From contig OX579638.1 of the NCBI GenBank assembly GCA_951230915.1, positions 9,256,696 to 9,320,695 of the forward strand: a stretch of DNA of 64,000 nucleotides, given 5' to 3'. Shown here one piece after another: positions 26,950-39,617 of this stretch. A program made the position numbers and the translations under genes. The DNA is from Antitrichia curtipendula. Lineage: Eukaryota; Streptophyta; Bryopsida; Hypnales; Leucodontaceae. The notes under the pieces were generated by a model that saw nothing but the letters and a program-made list of their open reading frames with translations, ran no database searches and was not told the origin of the DNA. Every line of letters starts with the position of its first letter. Positions within the stretch are counted from its first letter, which is position 1.

Positions 26950-28430
26950 CTCTTGCAAGCAAGAGCTTCAATCTCAGAAAAGCTCAACTGTTTTCAATTC
27001 AGTTCTCACTACATGAGATGCAACAGAATTTCCAAACTCGAGGTAGCATGCCGAAAGCCCGAAACATGAGAGAAACTGTGTCCCAATGTGAAGTTCATAT
27101 AGGATTCAGCAGCTCGACCAGTTCATTGCCTCCCGGAATTCAAGGGTCGGTTCTTGTGGCCAGGGAATGTTCAAACGTCATCAACGTCATTAATCCGCGT
27201 GACCTTTTAGACGTACTTCAAGGCAAATAATCTGCAATTTGAGATGTAGGACCCAAATTCAGACACCTAAGGTCTCGTGACTCTCGTGCAGATAGCAATA
27301 TTGTCAATAGAAACTTTGTGTGAATGGACACAATCTATATTTTAGAGTTTTGTACATTATTGCGGGGGCGGGGGGGTTGGGGGGGTTGATGCGATATAAA
27401 GCTGTGATGGTCATTTCAATCTATTGTTTTGAATTGCAATTTTCCACTAGAAAAAAAAGTCGTTACTGTTAAGTTTTTAGTGAAATATAGGATCGAGAAA
27501 AGACACTGACTCCTTTTTTTCCCGCTTGCAGAAGTCGTTGACAATTACATTTCAACAGAAACCTTGAATGAGTTGACAGAATCTATCCTTTAAAGTATTG
27601 TGCATAATTGCAGATCGATGTCCGAATGCTAAGATGAAAAGCTCGTGTGAGATATATTGTCATCCGAGGCTTGTGCTGAGCACACGGTCCATTACTAACC
27701 ATGCTAGTTAGTACAACGTACGCAGAGGAAGCAAGCCTCCGTAAATTAGATTGTAAACGTTGTTTCATTACAAATTTGAGATTTGCAATACAGACCGCTC
27801 TAATCAACAAATTACGCAACGACATACTCAATATGCAATCTTGTGCAGACAAATCGATTGAATTCCTGGCAGATGTTAGAGCAATTGATCGATGTATTTA
27901 TTTATCAACTGATTGAAGCTTATACTCTACAATCAGAGTAGCAAAAATTTAGACCGGGATTGGAGTGCAGTTCATCATTAATTCCTGCTCAAAGTTTTAT
28001 CAACACATCGACATCATTCAGTGCATTTGTGCGTGCATGTAGCCCAAAAAATCTCGACCATGCTGATAATGAGCTGCCAAACTGCCGAAGGATGCGTACA
28101 CAATTTTCCAATCTGATAGAAGACAACTCAAATGAAGACGTGCACTCAGGGGGATGGGATGTGCTTCTGCCTTCTGGAGCTAGCCGCAGTCTTCAATTCA
28201 CTGAGACTTTTCCAAAAGCCGATAGGCGATAGCTTTCGTCATGAAGTGCTCGATTGCAGTCTGTGAACATTACTGAATATTCACCTGTAACTGTCTCACC
28301 TACTGAGGTAACTGCACCTAATAATGACCTGTACAAATCCTCAACTGAAATCTATGTCTTCTATTTATGAGCTAGAGCTTAGGGTTGCTTTTGTGTACAT
28401 CTATTTAAAGCATTTTGAAAATTTATAGTT
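26950..28430. other. Spacer upstream of peroxidase 2, no gene seen
   Basis: A G-rich tract occurs at about 27363-27388 (runs of five to seven G). The frames 27583-27852 and 27960-28232 resemble no family known to me. A 17-nt palindrome, TCACTAATAATTAGTGA, lies at 26933-26949 just before the peroxidase 2 start codon. Confidence 0.5.
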
Positions 28431-28634
28431 CATAACATTCAAGAGCCTTCAGAGAGGTTGCCTTTGCCTCTCTGAAGTCTTCATCCACGAAATGCATCCA
28501 GGTACCCACTAACTCAGCTCCTTACACACTGACATATTGCGACGCGTGGCTTATTAGCTAATGTGGGGTGTGGAATATATCACATCATTCCGTCAGAGGC
28601 AAGGCAGCTGCTCTCACAACTCATGAATGTTATG
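28431..28634. mobile_element. MITE, 204 bp, CATAACATTCA ends
   Basis: The ends are inverted (CATAACATTCAAGAG at the left, CATAACATTCATGAG reversed at the right), with weaker similarity continuing for about 45 bp (GCCTTTGCCTCT / GCCTTGCCTCT). The right half is matched by 58652-58775 in reverse orientation. Confidence 0.65.
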
Positions 28635-30923
28635 TTTAATTCATTCATTTTCCAAAAAATACATAAGAGGAGAATCTAACATTACAGGAAATCCAGACCT
28701 TGTGCAAGGTTGTATTATTGAGTGAAAATGTGTAATTAGAGAAAAAAATGTTTAATTTAAAAATATTTAAAAATATTATTTTTTGAACCACGTGATCAGC
28801 TGGTCTGCCATGCAAGACTGGGGACTAAAAATAAAATTAAACAAAAAAATTCAAAAAAATAAATTCCCTTGGATTTTGCACATGTACAAAATGTCAAACA
28901 GCCATGTAGACTTGTAGAGGCCCCATATTTTCTGAAATGAAAACTCTTTTTGACTTCTAACAAGATCAACCCAAAGCACTCTTTTGTGGAATAGGGGTCC
29001 ATTTTTCTAAAAATCAATTATGATGGCTACAATTCTAAGCACATGTAGAAAAGAGTATCTCCAAATCTTCCACATTGTCGATTGTCTATAAACATTTGCT
29101 AGCATGATAAAATAAATAAATAAATAATATACTTTGAGGTCTAATCCAACTTTCGAGATGGCTTGCACACTGCTGAGCATTTTTGAACGAATTCACCATG
29201 AAAGACAAATGGATGTTTCATCTAACCCATTCATTTGTATAATGTTTTAACTCTTGTAGAATTAGTTAGGGATTTTGAAGTTGTTAAAGGAAAAGACTCT
29301 AAAAAAAACTACCTTTAAATCTTTATTGTTGGTAGCAAATCAATACAATATGTACATTTGTATTAAAGGATACTTTTAGAGGCTTAAGAATCCAAACTTA
29401 GTATTTTAGAACCCCATAACTTACTACGTGATTGGTTTGATTTTATATTTCTTTGGCTTGTATATCAGTCTATTAGCTACTTAAACAATTCAAGATCTTT
29501 GAGTACAAATATGAATTCAAATTTTCTAAATTTAATCATAAAATTATTTTTTGTTTGTTTTCTCCAACTGAAGGTGAAATACTAAGCAAGCCTTGTTGTA
29601 GCTCATTTTATTTTTTATGAATGACTCTATTATGATTGTTGTATTAAGTTGAACTTTGGAATTAAAAATCCCTTCATTCTTGGACCAAAATTCTCTACTT
29701 CCAATTCCGAGCACCTTCTCTTGTAATTGCAAAAAGAATCCCAGTAATTATTTTTTCACCCAAATTTCAATCAAATTTTGTTGAATTGCAATGAGTGACA
29801 ATTATAAGTACTCATTTTTCATTGATAAATATAGTTGCAGCAATCACAAAGGTACATTCAAGTTCTTTTTTACACAGAAATCTAAAGAAATTATGTTTGT
29901 GATGAGAGTGATAATCTTGCTTTAATCTTGCTTGAAGGACCAAACTGTGTTTTATAGCAATATAGCAATTTTAGGCAACTTACTACAAATGGAATTTTTA
30001 TTTTTTGCTTTGAAATTTTTGTACAACATATGCCTGAGGAATAGCTTTAAGGCCCAACAATTTTCATAACTTTTGACTATACAATTAATAAGTTATTGCA
30101 TTATATGTAGTTTCATTTTCAACTTAGACAGCCTTAGTAGCCCAAAAAAATTCTAAATTAATTTTTTTTCTTAAATAAATTTTTTGAATTGGTTCTCTAG
30201 ATTATATACACGTGGAAAGCTTTGAATCATTCCATATTGATTAATGAGATAAAATTTATGAGGAGTTTAGTCTTTTATTTAACTTAATTTTCAAGATTTT
30301 TGGAAATAAAATAAAATCATAGGATGTAGATTATTTATTACAACATTATAACCATTAGGATTGACATTTTTTTCAAGTCCATAACTAAAATCTTATCAAT
30401 TTAGTATTTTGAATCATTCTCTACTTTTTTTTACTTACTATTTTTTTCCTATGTGCTGTACAATTCCAAATGATGTAAAAAATTTCAAGCATGTAGCCAA
30501 GTTGCCTTGAAGAATGAATTTAAAGAAGCTTCACCATGTGGAGCATTTTTTAAACAAATGTGACCTTGTGAAGTGCAGTTGTCCTATTTTTCACAAGGCC
30601 CAAAAGGATTTTTTGTCACTTCAAAAGCTAATATCTTACAATCTACAAAATGGAATTTTTGAAATTTTTGAATTTTTTTTCACATCTTCTCAAACCAACA
30701 TACTATAAGATCCTATGGTTATATACATCCAAAAATGATTTTTTCCCATAAATTTGGTACTTGCATTGGAAATGGCAGTTTTGGAGCTTTTTTGGTGAAA
30801 ACATAGTAAAAATCCTTTACAAATTAACATCATCCACATCTTGTTGTAGGCAAGCATAGAAACTTAAGCCTAGGGACAGACCCATGACCACTGATACTTT
30901 AAGATTCATTGTTCATCACTTTA
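28635..30923. other. AT-rich spacer, no gene seen
   Basis: 2.3 kb of AT-rich sequence with a diverged core of the 22038 MITE family around 29150-29370. No coding region was recognised. Confidence 0.55.
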
Positions 30924-31831
30924 TTAACCCCACAAGGACCAAGGCCATTTTTCTACCCCAAAACACTTAAAACTGACATTTTTGTTGCGTTCACTCAATA
31001 AAACAATTTTTTTTTTAGACTCTAACCATAAGTTTTTGTAATTTACTTGACTAAGATTCTGTGGTAAAAGTTTCATGAAATTTGACTATAAATATTGGAA
31101 GATATTAGCATTCAAAGTTGGAAAAAAAAGTTGTTTTGAACACTGGCTTGCAATTTCAAATGCCTTTGATCACCATTTGTGAATTTTTTTGCACTATGAA
31201 CTTTGAACTAAAATAATTTATATTAAAGAATTGAGTTGAAAGTTTAGAAAAAAAATTCTAAAAAAAATGTTTGATTTTCATTCTTTAAAAATTTATTAAG
31301 TAGAAGTAGATCCAAGATTGAAAGAAAAACTAATCTGTTAATAACTCTAAGATGGGATTGAAACAAAGGAACCCCAGAGGCGAGATTGTTTTAACAAGAA
31401 AATTGAACCTTGCCAAACAATTTTCTTTTCAAAATTGTGAAAATTGCATTTAAGAATGAATCCTATAAGTTATTTTTTCAAAAACAGGCTTAGATTGCCC
31501 TAAAAACAAGATTGTCCGTAATTTTTACATTACTAATCCAAATAGAACGAATAAAAGCTTCACATATAGACAAAAATAAGATCTATTAGAATTTTTTTTT
31601 TAAATTATTTCAAGTTTTGGTGGATTTTTTTTTCCTGCTCGGCAACCTAAAAATTATAATTAAGATAGCATAACTTTTGCTCCCGGGTACCAATTGAAAA
31701 AAAATTATATTCCCACGAAGTTCACAAGTTTTTCTATCATATCAAAAAATTTCACCAAAAATTGAGGTCACATGAACCTACTTGAACTCCTTAGAGTCCC
31801 TCGAGGAGACTCCTAGTCCTTTAAAGGTTAA
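30924..31831. mobile_element. TTAA-ended MITE, about 908 bp
   Basis: It starts TTAACCCCACAAGGACC at 30924 and ends GTCCTTTAAAGGTTAA at 31831. It contains the family core in this orientation (ACTGACATTTTTGTTG, 'ctctaaccataag', 'ggaagatattagcattcaaagtt') and the reversed far segment shared with 46770-47050 and 70-230. Confidence 0.8.
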
Positions 31832-32163
31832 TTTGTTGCCATATTGCAACTAGGCATGAATGAAAAATTACATATATTTATTTTTCAGAGACGAAATCAT
31901 ACATCTGCTACAAGTCAGAAAAACTTCAAATTTTTTTGGGGAAAATTTGAATTTACCATAAAAAATTTAATAAAAAAATGAATAAAAATTCATATCAAAT
32001 ACAAATTTATTTATTTATTTAATCCTGCACTCTGAAGTCATCTTGAAAGGTCCAAAAAACTGTCTGTTCATTCTTTTTATTGGCAATGGAATTTCTTTCA
32101 TTTGTTTAAAAACAAAAACACAAAAATCCCGTATGTAGCATCCTTAGCGTCCTATAGGGGTTA

Positions 32164-32520
32164 GAGCATCACCACGCGTCCTGCATAATGGATGGCTTGT
32201 TGAACTTGGCCTCTAAAACCGCCCCACCCGTCCTTCATAATGAATGACTAGTATCGGAGGCCGGCCTGCAAATGTGAAGCGGCTTGCAAAAGTGGATGGT
32301 TTTGCAAGCCGGAGGCTTGGCCTCTTTTCGCGGCCTGCAAACAGGAAGAGACAAATCGGAAACACCTTTCCGCAACCTCAGGCGGCAACTGCTGCATTGT
32401 GTTTTACCTCCGCGTCGAAGTTTTTACACCCCATCCCTTGCTTCCTGTACAGTCTCTTGTGTATTCCACTATGTTGTCAGAGTAGTTAGCAGATTCTCTT
32501 TTCTTCTTTCTTGAAAACAA
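32164..32520. mobile_element. PIF/Harbinger-like terminus and hairpin block
   Basis: GAGCATCACCACGCGTCCTG follows a TTA at 32161-32163 and matches the end of the small element at 50114-50209. Downstream, GGCTTGCAAAA and TTTTGCAAGCC at about 32280-32312 form the same internal hairpin as in that element. No matching right end was found before the piggyBac element, so this is a terminus or a truncated non-autonomous copy. The stretch 32521-32968 holds nothing else recognised except another AGAGCATCATC end-like motif at 32943. Confidence 0.5.
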
Positions 32521-33885
32521 ATGAAACGGAAGCCGATTCTTCAAATCATTGAAGTAGTGAAGTCAGTGAGAGACTCAAAGTGTACATTTTCCTGAATTTG
32601 GATTCACAAGCGTTTCGCTGTAGCATTGTGTTTGAAATTCTGATTTAGTTTGTAAACGGAATATGAAGAAGGCATAATTTATTTAGCAATTATCTATGTT
32701 GTCTCTTAGTGGTTTTCCCTCTTTGTTCTGCAGTTCAGAGATTGCAACTCGGTGATAGCATATTGTAGTGATTGATTATCGTGTAGCATCTGTGCATGAT
32801 TTCACTTTTAGACATAGTATATGAAAATTTCAAAATGCTATTGACAAGTCTTACTTTGCACAGGGTCAGATTTATCCTTCAGTTTCCGTGCAAGCTCTGA
32901 ATCTGAATATAAATGATGTTTTAGGAATTTAATCCCAACTAAGAGCATCATCAATGGAACACAGTATCTTAACCCTTAATGCTCTGAGCCGTGGGAGATA
33001 CGTGCTGAGTATAGAAACCTGAGAGGTGTACAATCAACCCAAGCTGGAAGTTCTTGTGGATTTGGAGGGCCATATTTTTCCTACATACAGAATAAGTTAT
33101 GAGGATTGACTCCTGAAATTTTTGGGACAAATGGAGATGAGCAAGTAAGTCCAAGAAATTGAAGTATGAACTCCGTATGTAGTTAAGGGAAAACATAGAG
33201 AAACCAGAGATTCGTACCTGGAATGCCGGCTATGTACGCTAGGTGGTCGAACCCCACTGTCCTTTGTTGTACTTCGTGTTGGGTGAGATAGCGATGATCT
33301 GCCGGTTCCAGGTGAAAAAACTACCTACTATGCCGGTTTGGAGTCCCAGTGCAACTAGTACCCCACCTGCTAGACCAATGAAAAGCGACGCTTGTCAGAC
33401 ATAGCATGGGTTTCTATTGTCTGCTGAAAGCTTTGTCAAAGGAAGACGGTTACTTCCCTAAACTTTGGAAGGGAGCTCGTTTGGCCGGCTTGGGCACACA
33501 TATAAGCAATAAACATCGTTGCGATTTTCACTCACGCAAGTTCGATTACAATCACCACATCATGTCAATAGATTTCAAACTTTGATTACGTCCCTCACAT
33601 TCACATAATGGGACTTCAGATCATTTGAGATTTACAATTACAAAAGTGTTTCATCAACAGATTTTGAGGATTTCCCTCATTCATTATGGACGTGACCCAA
33701 GTCGTACAGCTCATGCAAGAGCTTCTTCTTCCACAGTTAGGGGAAAATCTATACTACATAATCCCCAACACTACTCCTGCTATTTGCTCCGCCACGCTCC
33801 CCCTGCGAACAAAACCTCTCTTCCCTGCCAGCAATCAACGTGCGAGTTACCTACTCCTACTTCACATTACAGAGGCTCCTGCACA

Positions 33886-34355
33886 ATGCCGACTTCGAAG
33901 GGGGACTTCCGCAACGACTACTGCTTCAACAAGCTGCTGAAGAAGACCTCATTCGGCGTCATGGTGAGCCTCCAGTTTCTGCAAGCAGTTTCATGCATTT
34001 CCTCTGCTACCGCTCACCTCAAAGCCTCAGTTCTCACTTGTGATCTTGAAACCTGCAGACGGTTCCTTACTGGTTTGTGAAACAAAACCCCAGTGAATTC
34101 GGAAGGACAATGAAGCTAGGCTATGCTGGAGGGAGCCGACGTTCGGAGGTGACATGCCGAGTTTCCGAAAAGCCGCCTCACTACTCACACGCTGCATTCA
34201 CCACCGGCTTCCGCGAATTCTGTAGCATTCACAACTTTCAAGAGGGGGACCGCCTCACATTCCACCTCGTCAGCCCGGGCGAGTTCAACGTCATCCACGC
34301 CGCCAACACCTCTTCCTCGGCACCTGTCCATGACTTGAGCAGCGACTCCGATTGA
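33886..34355 (+). CDS. B3-like DNA-binding domain protein inside the piggyBac element
   Basis: Two exons, 33886-33963 and 34059-34355. The GT-AG intron has donor ATG|GTGAGC and acceptor CTGCAG|ACG, both phase 0, giving 124 residues. Read through the junction it has the order of the plant B3 fold: CFNKLLKKTSFG, then VPYWFVKQNP, then TTGFREFCSIHNFQEGDRL and FHLVSPGEFNVI, closing with a short acidic SSDSD tail. B3 domains bind DNA in plant transcription factors. Here the protein is little more than the domain, so it might bind the transposon ends or act as a repressor; this is inference. An upstream 5' exon is possible because a splice-acceptor-like CATTACAG lies at 33864-33871. The assignment rests on pattern recognition without a profile search. 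Confidence 0.55.
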
Positions 34356-35776
34356 GCAGCAACTCGGGCGGTGGACGACACCATTCAAAGTTTGCGGTTT
34401 CCGCTCCTTCAAACGACCCCAGCCCGGACTCTAGTTCGCAGTACCTGGTTTGAAAAGTCCTGCGCTGGCAATGTACATTTACTAGGCAGTTATAGCAGTT
34501 AGCATTCAGTTTTAGTGGTGGTGCGTTTTTGCATTGCACTCACCAACAGCATCTGGACACGACTGGTTCAGAACTTGACAATGAGTGACGACTTCTTTGG
34601 GGCACATAACTGCTCCAGCACCTGCACCCTCCGGCGTTCACGGTTCTGTTACGGTATAAAAAACATTCAAGAGTACTGAAATTCGAGTTTGAATACATGT
34701 AGGGCTCCACAAACCGTTTCCACTAATACGTTGGAAGTCTACGTTTGGGCCTAAAGCAAAAAAATGTAGCTCTATTTCTGTAAGGATTGTCTACTTACTT
34801 GCTTTACATTCAAGTCTCCTTACCACTCCGGTCTCCTTAGCATCTGGTCTATGCTTGACGTTCCGGTCTCTGTACCATTCCTGTCTCCTTCCCATCTTCC
34901 GCTCATGATATTCCAATCCGGGACCTTCAACATTTCCTTTACTCTCCTCCGGTAACATGCAAAGGTGATCACAACCAATTAATAAAAACAAAAAAAAAAT
35001 GATCATAACCAATTCGTTTTTCACAAGCATACAGACATATTAAACTTGTAATATGGTCTACAAATACAATTTATGTATGGCTTCACATCCAAATACAACA
35101 GAAATCCGGGGACCACAGGAATCTACGTTTCTAATGAACAGATCTAAAAGAATTGGATTAATCCTAACGTAATAATCAACTGAACCGGTCAACTTCTATG
35201 AGAGCAACAACCAAAGCCAATGGTAATAAGGATACAAACCTGTGGAATTGGGGCAAAGGCGAGCAACCAAAATTAGAACTTGCGATCCAACCGACTTGGT
35301 CGCAGAAGCGCTGGATTGAGCGTATCAGGTGCCGAAAGCGATCGGTAACTGTCTCACAATTGAGTTCTCTTCCCCGAGCCGTAACCGAACACCTGAATTC
35401 AAAACGGCAAATAAGCACACAACAAAGAAACCAATTGACAACAGCAGGATTCACAAAGGCAGAAACTACAAGCGCGAAGTTTCAAAAACAGACGTTTGTT
35501 TGTCATTACGTAGAGACATATGGCCGCCAAAAGGCTACTTCCAATTTTGGGCTGCGATTAAATTCTAACTACATCCGCTAGTTCGAACGAAGAGCCTCCT
35601 CACTACATCTGTCGCTCCAGAAATCAGAACGAGTGGCGTCGACGCGGTGCTTTAGGCGCACGTTCATCGACCTCTCCATCGTTTCCACCGTCGACGTTTT
35701 CTTTCAAATTCCCCCACCGTGAGCTCACTTGCACCTACAAAAGTACAGGATAGACGAGTCTCAACCCCGGTCTCAA

Positions 35777-38700
35777 CTAAGGCATGCCATTCAGCTTCGC
35801 ATGGTGAAACACATAGCAGGTCTCACGGCACATCCATTTCGCACCACATGCATCGCAGTACCAACACTGCACATGACCACAGACCATGCAAGAACGCTTG
35901 AGCTTCGAATGCAGAGGGACGTGAACACAATCTGGCCTTCGTCTTCGTGCTGAAAGAACAGGTGGCACTTTCTTCCTGTTCCGAGCATTTGCAGCCTCAA
36001 GAATCAAGTGTTTCCCCACTGCGATTTTAAACTAAAGGTGGGACATCACCTTCAATCCCAACTCCTCCATCTCATTAATCCATGTAACATACGAGTTGAC
36101 AAGGCTTTGGTCAACAACAAAATGAAAAATCTTCAACCACCACATGTAACACCTCAATTGAGAAGAATAATTTCCCCGCAATTGATCGATGACATCAACT
36201 CCCCGCATATACTCCATATACTAACGGTGTATCAGTGATGAAGGCACAACCAATTGGCCCCGTACTCCTACAATACGACGCAAGACTTTGCTATGTGGAT
36301 CCCACGGTGCTGCAGCCGTGCTTAGCAACGTCACAAGCTTTTTGTCTTGCCATGAAACAACACCCATCTGCCGGTGCACATGTGTGCGTATCAACATGGA
36401 ACCACGCACCTCACTGTCACCATCCTTGTACAAACCCAGAGGAAGGTTTTTGCTCGTTCTCCTGACAGTCCCAATTGCCCATATGCCTTGCACCATGAGA
36501 TGATGGAATAGGTTCACGCTGGCAAACAAGTTGTCCACTACTAGACAATGACCACGGTGCTCAAGCCCACGAATCATCCTATCCACTACATGGTATCCTA
36601 ACCCGTGCTCCCCACCCCCGGACCCTTCACCAAAATAAACCTCTATTCTCCAAACGAATCGGCTCTTTGAACTAGCCAGCATCCACACCCTCGGGGAGGT
36701 CACTCTGCGAAAAGTAGAAAGTCACGTGAGTTAAACTATAGAGTGAATTTTATTCATTGGAGCAAAAATTTATAAATGATGTAGATCTATTTTAGCCTGG
36801 ATTTAATTCTTGAAACATCATTATATATAAAATAGGGTATTGAAAAATCTTTTGATTTAAAAAAAAAGTAGATATAAACTAGTGTGAATAAAATCACAGA
36901 AGAAAAAATACTAATTTTAGAATGAGTATTATCCTTAGTCCTTCTAAAGAATGAATGAAAAATATTATGTTTTAACTATTTAACGCTTTATACAAGAAGA
37001 TGTGTTAAAAATGAATCATCAAAGATGCTTTTTTAGTGTATTTTGGTACCTCCTAGCTCCTTGTTTTGAATTTCAAATTTAGCCATGAAAATGGTCTCTT
37101 TTGAATCCAACTAATAAAATGAAGCAAACCAAGTCTAGTTTCTATTCCAATTTGAAATTATGGAAAATTCCTAAAATTGAGTGTTTTATTGCAATGTGAA
37201 TTTCATGAAAATAACCATAGTTTACTAATTTTTTAATTATAAAAAACCTTCATTATCAAACAAAATAAAATTCCTAAAATTTATAAATACTAGACCGTGC
37301 CAAAAATTAAGTTAGATTTTCATTTATAATTACCTATAGGGTGCTTAAAATTAAGACCAAGTAGCTTTTTTTCTACTAAAAGGGTCCTTTAAAATCATGA
37401 TGACTAAGTAAATAGCCTCCAAACAAATAGGTGGTTAACGCACGTGGTTACAAAACATAAGGGGAAGTGACCTCCCCAAGTCCACACCTTGATTCCAAAA
37501 CGAACTGGTTTGTCAGGCATGAACTGCCTGATAAAACAATACCGACCTTTATACGGTATCACACATTCATCTACCGTTATTTCCCGTTCTAAGTTGTAGA
37601 TAGACTCGGACACTTCAACAAACCTCTCCACCAACCACCGTGTCTTAGCGATTCGATCAAATCTGGGGTTTGAAGCATCTCTCACCACGGTATGGTTGTC
37701 CACTAAGTGGAGACAACGCAATATTTGAGTCCATCTATCACGAGACATGACTTCGGAAATCAGTGGGCAATGGAGATAAGACTCGGACCGCATCCAATAC
37801 TGACGAAGGGACGCTAATCTCTTGCACCCCATAAGGATGCAGATGCCCAACCACCCTCGAATGTCACCAACAGTGACATCCTCCCAGTCGCTTCCACCCT
37901 TCGTGCGCTGGGCTTCATTGGGTTTCGGCGGCAATAAGGTTTGAGCATACCTATTTGTCTCTACAACTATTCGTGCTAAGGTGTCTTCACTCCAGTACAT
38001 ATTGAAGATGCGCTCGGGTTTAGGGAGCCCATTGACAGTTGGACATTTTAGACCAGGCCTCGAACCACTAAAGTTGTCTCTGCTTCGCACTAGGTCGACG
38101 CTAGCAGAGCTCCACGAATCTGGACGGTAGTGTCTCGCCAATTGAGCCGTGTCTAAGTACACGGGGGTGAAAGAATTGGGCGTCATGCACCAATCAGCCA
38201 ACCCCGGAGCTCCATGATGGGAATCGTCAATACAGTCTACTTCATAGTCCTCGTCATCGCTTTCAACAGTGTCACAAACCTCTGGAAACCAATCAAGATC
38301 ACTAGAATCTGTGTCATCTATGCCACGGGGCAGGGCCTCTTCTTCTTCGTCATCGGAATCACGACGGGCATGGGAGAGATACCCTAGTAAGGTATAGCTT
38401 ACCTTCGGGAAGGTCGTCCGTGCAGTAGAATCCTGGGTGCCGTCGACTGCATCCACATTAGAGGGGATGTTGTAGTCTTCGATAGGCTCTCCCGGTGGTC
38501 CTACAACGTCTGATCCGTTGCCGTCGGTGCCAGCAGCAAAATCCCTCCGTCTTCGGTTGCTGGCCGTCTTCGAAACCAGGACTGTGTCTCCGAAATACGC
38601 ATGGAAGGTTGTGGATGACTCGGTTGTTTGAGCACCATTCTGGTTTGAGCTGAGCCAGTGTTCTCGGACGTTACACCCCGATCCATGTCCCTCTTCACTC

Positions 38701-39430
38701 CCTTCAGCTATCTGCTCAGGTTCCACAGCAACTCACACATCCCCCTCTTCCATTTGCTGCTCCGTGTCTTCCCCTCCCAAGTTGCAAACAATCATCCGTT
38801 TTCCGGTTATCACATAAGTTCCCTCGCCAATGACATGACCTTGGGTCCACATCGAAGTATCCCCAACTTGAAAAGATGCAGGTGTAAGTAACCGATTTGG
38901 CACTAGCAGAGCCCAATCTCGACGGGAAGAACTCCAGTCACGGTACAGTCCTTGGAGGTGTGACGGAAAATCTCGAAGTGGTACCACCTTTGTCTTGTAC
39001 AGAGCCCCACCTGGATGAGTTGCTCCATAATAGGGAGCCTTGCAAATTGGCTCCACGCAGCGCCAAGAATCGTCTCGGAATATGGTGTCCCACAAGTTAA
39101 CGGTAACAGTCTCCATACTTGCAACTGAATATAGAGCTTCCGGCGGTGGCATGTCCGAGAAGAATTTGTGAACATCTCCTTCCTCCCCATCTTGAACGAA
39201 TATATACGGAGTTGGCTCCCCACCGTCCGGCGTGTCTTGTGCATGCTCCTCCGCAGCATGATCACCATTTGCAGCCACTGGCACTGAGGCGGCGGTGATG
39301 GCCCTCGTGAGAACCGGCATTCTTTGATTTGGCATTGGGAAATCTGGAACCCAGTTGCGTGGTCTTCGAGGCTTTGAGACTGGCCCTTTCCCCTTGTCTT
39401 CTCTTCTGAACCTCCCATTGTTTGCACGGC
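35777..39430 (-). pseudogene. piggyBac transposase (DDE_Tnp_1_7), interrupted
   Basis: One frame from 39430 to 35777, counted without the 791-bp insert and one 8-bp duplication copy, has no frameshift. Landmarks in order are a 235-residue extra N-terminal region, the core from FNMYWSEDTLARIV, the first catalytic Asp in ITVDECVIPYKGR (about 37571), the second in CLVVDNLFAS, WQDKKLV, the third in YMRGVDVIDQL, KIFHFVVDQSLVNSY, and a C-terminal cysteine-rich finger (CMVCGHVQCWYCDACG...CRETC). In-frame stops are TGA 38733-38735, TAG 36221-36223 and TAG 36032-36034. Such enzymes cut and paste at TTAA without footprints. The acceptor at 39431 (TTTTCAG) joins in phase to a donor at 39618. As written it is inactive. 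Confidence 0.88.
36690..37480. mobile_element. hAT-like MITE inserted in the piggyBac transposase
   Basis: A 791-bp non-coding insert flanked by the 8-bp direct repeat TCCACACC (36682-36689 and 37481-37488). Its inverted ends are CTCGGGGAGGTCACT and, reversed, CTTGGGGAGGTCACT (14 of 15). The end motif and an adjacent TTTTGTA-ACCAC[G/A]TGCG block match the MITE at 231-805, so the two are one family. Removing it with one repeat copy rejoins the transposase codons ...G-I-K-V-W-M-L-A-S... in frame. Confidence 0.9.
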
Positions 39431-39617
39431 CTGAAAACAATTTTATAAAGAGCAAGCGTGTTAGTCTTCGCATGATACTCCCAATGTACAGTACCAATTC
39501 ACACATAACCACAACATTTTAGACCAAGTCTTTGCTGTCAAAGCTATGCCACTTGTACTGCAATGGATCTGTAAGATGATTCATGAAAGTTCTGTACTGA
39601 GAAGGATTGTGCGGTAC

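Noticed and set aside
27960..28232. 90-codon frame
   Set aside because: No recognisable domain and no supporting context.
33840..34043. Alternative frame over the B3-like exon 1
   Set aside because: It looks somewhat protein-like, but its phase at the donor does not continue into the B3 exon.
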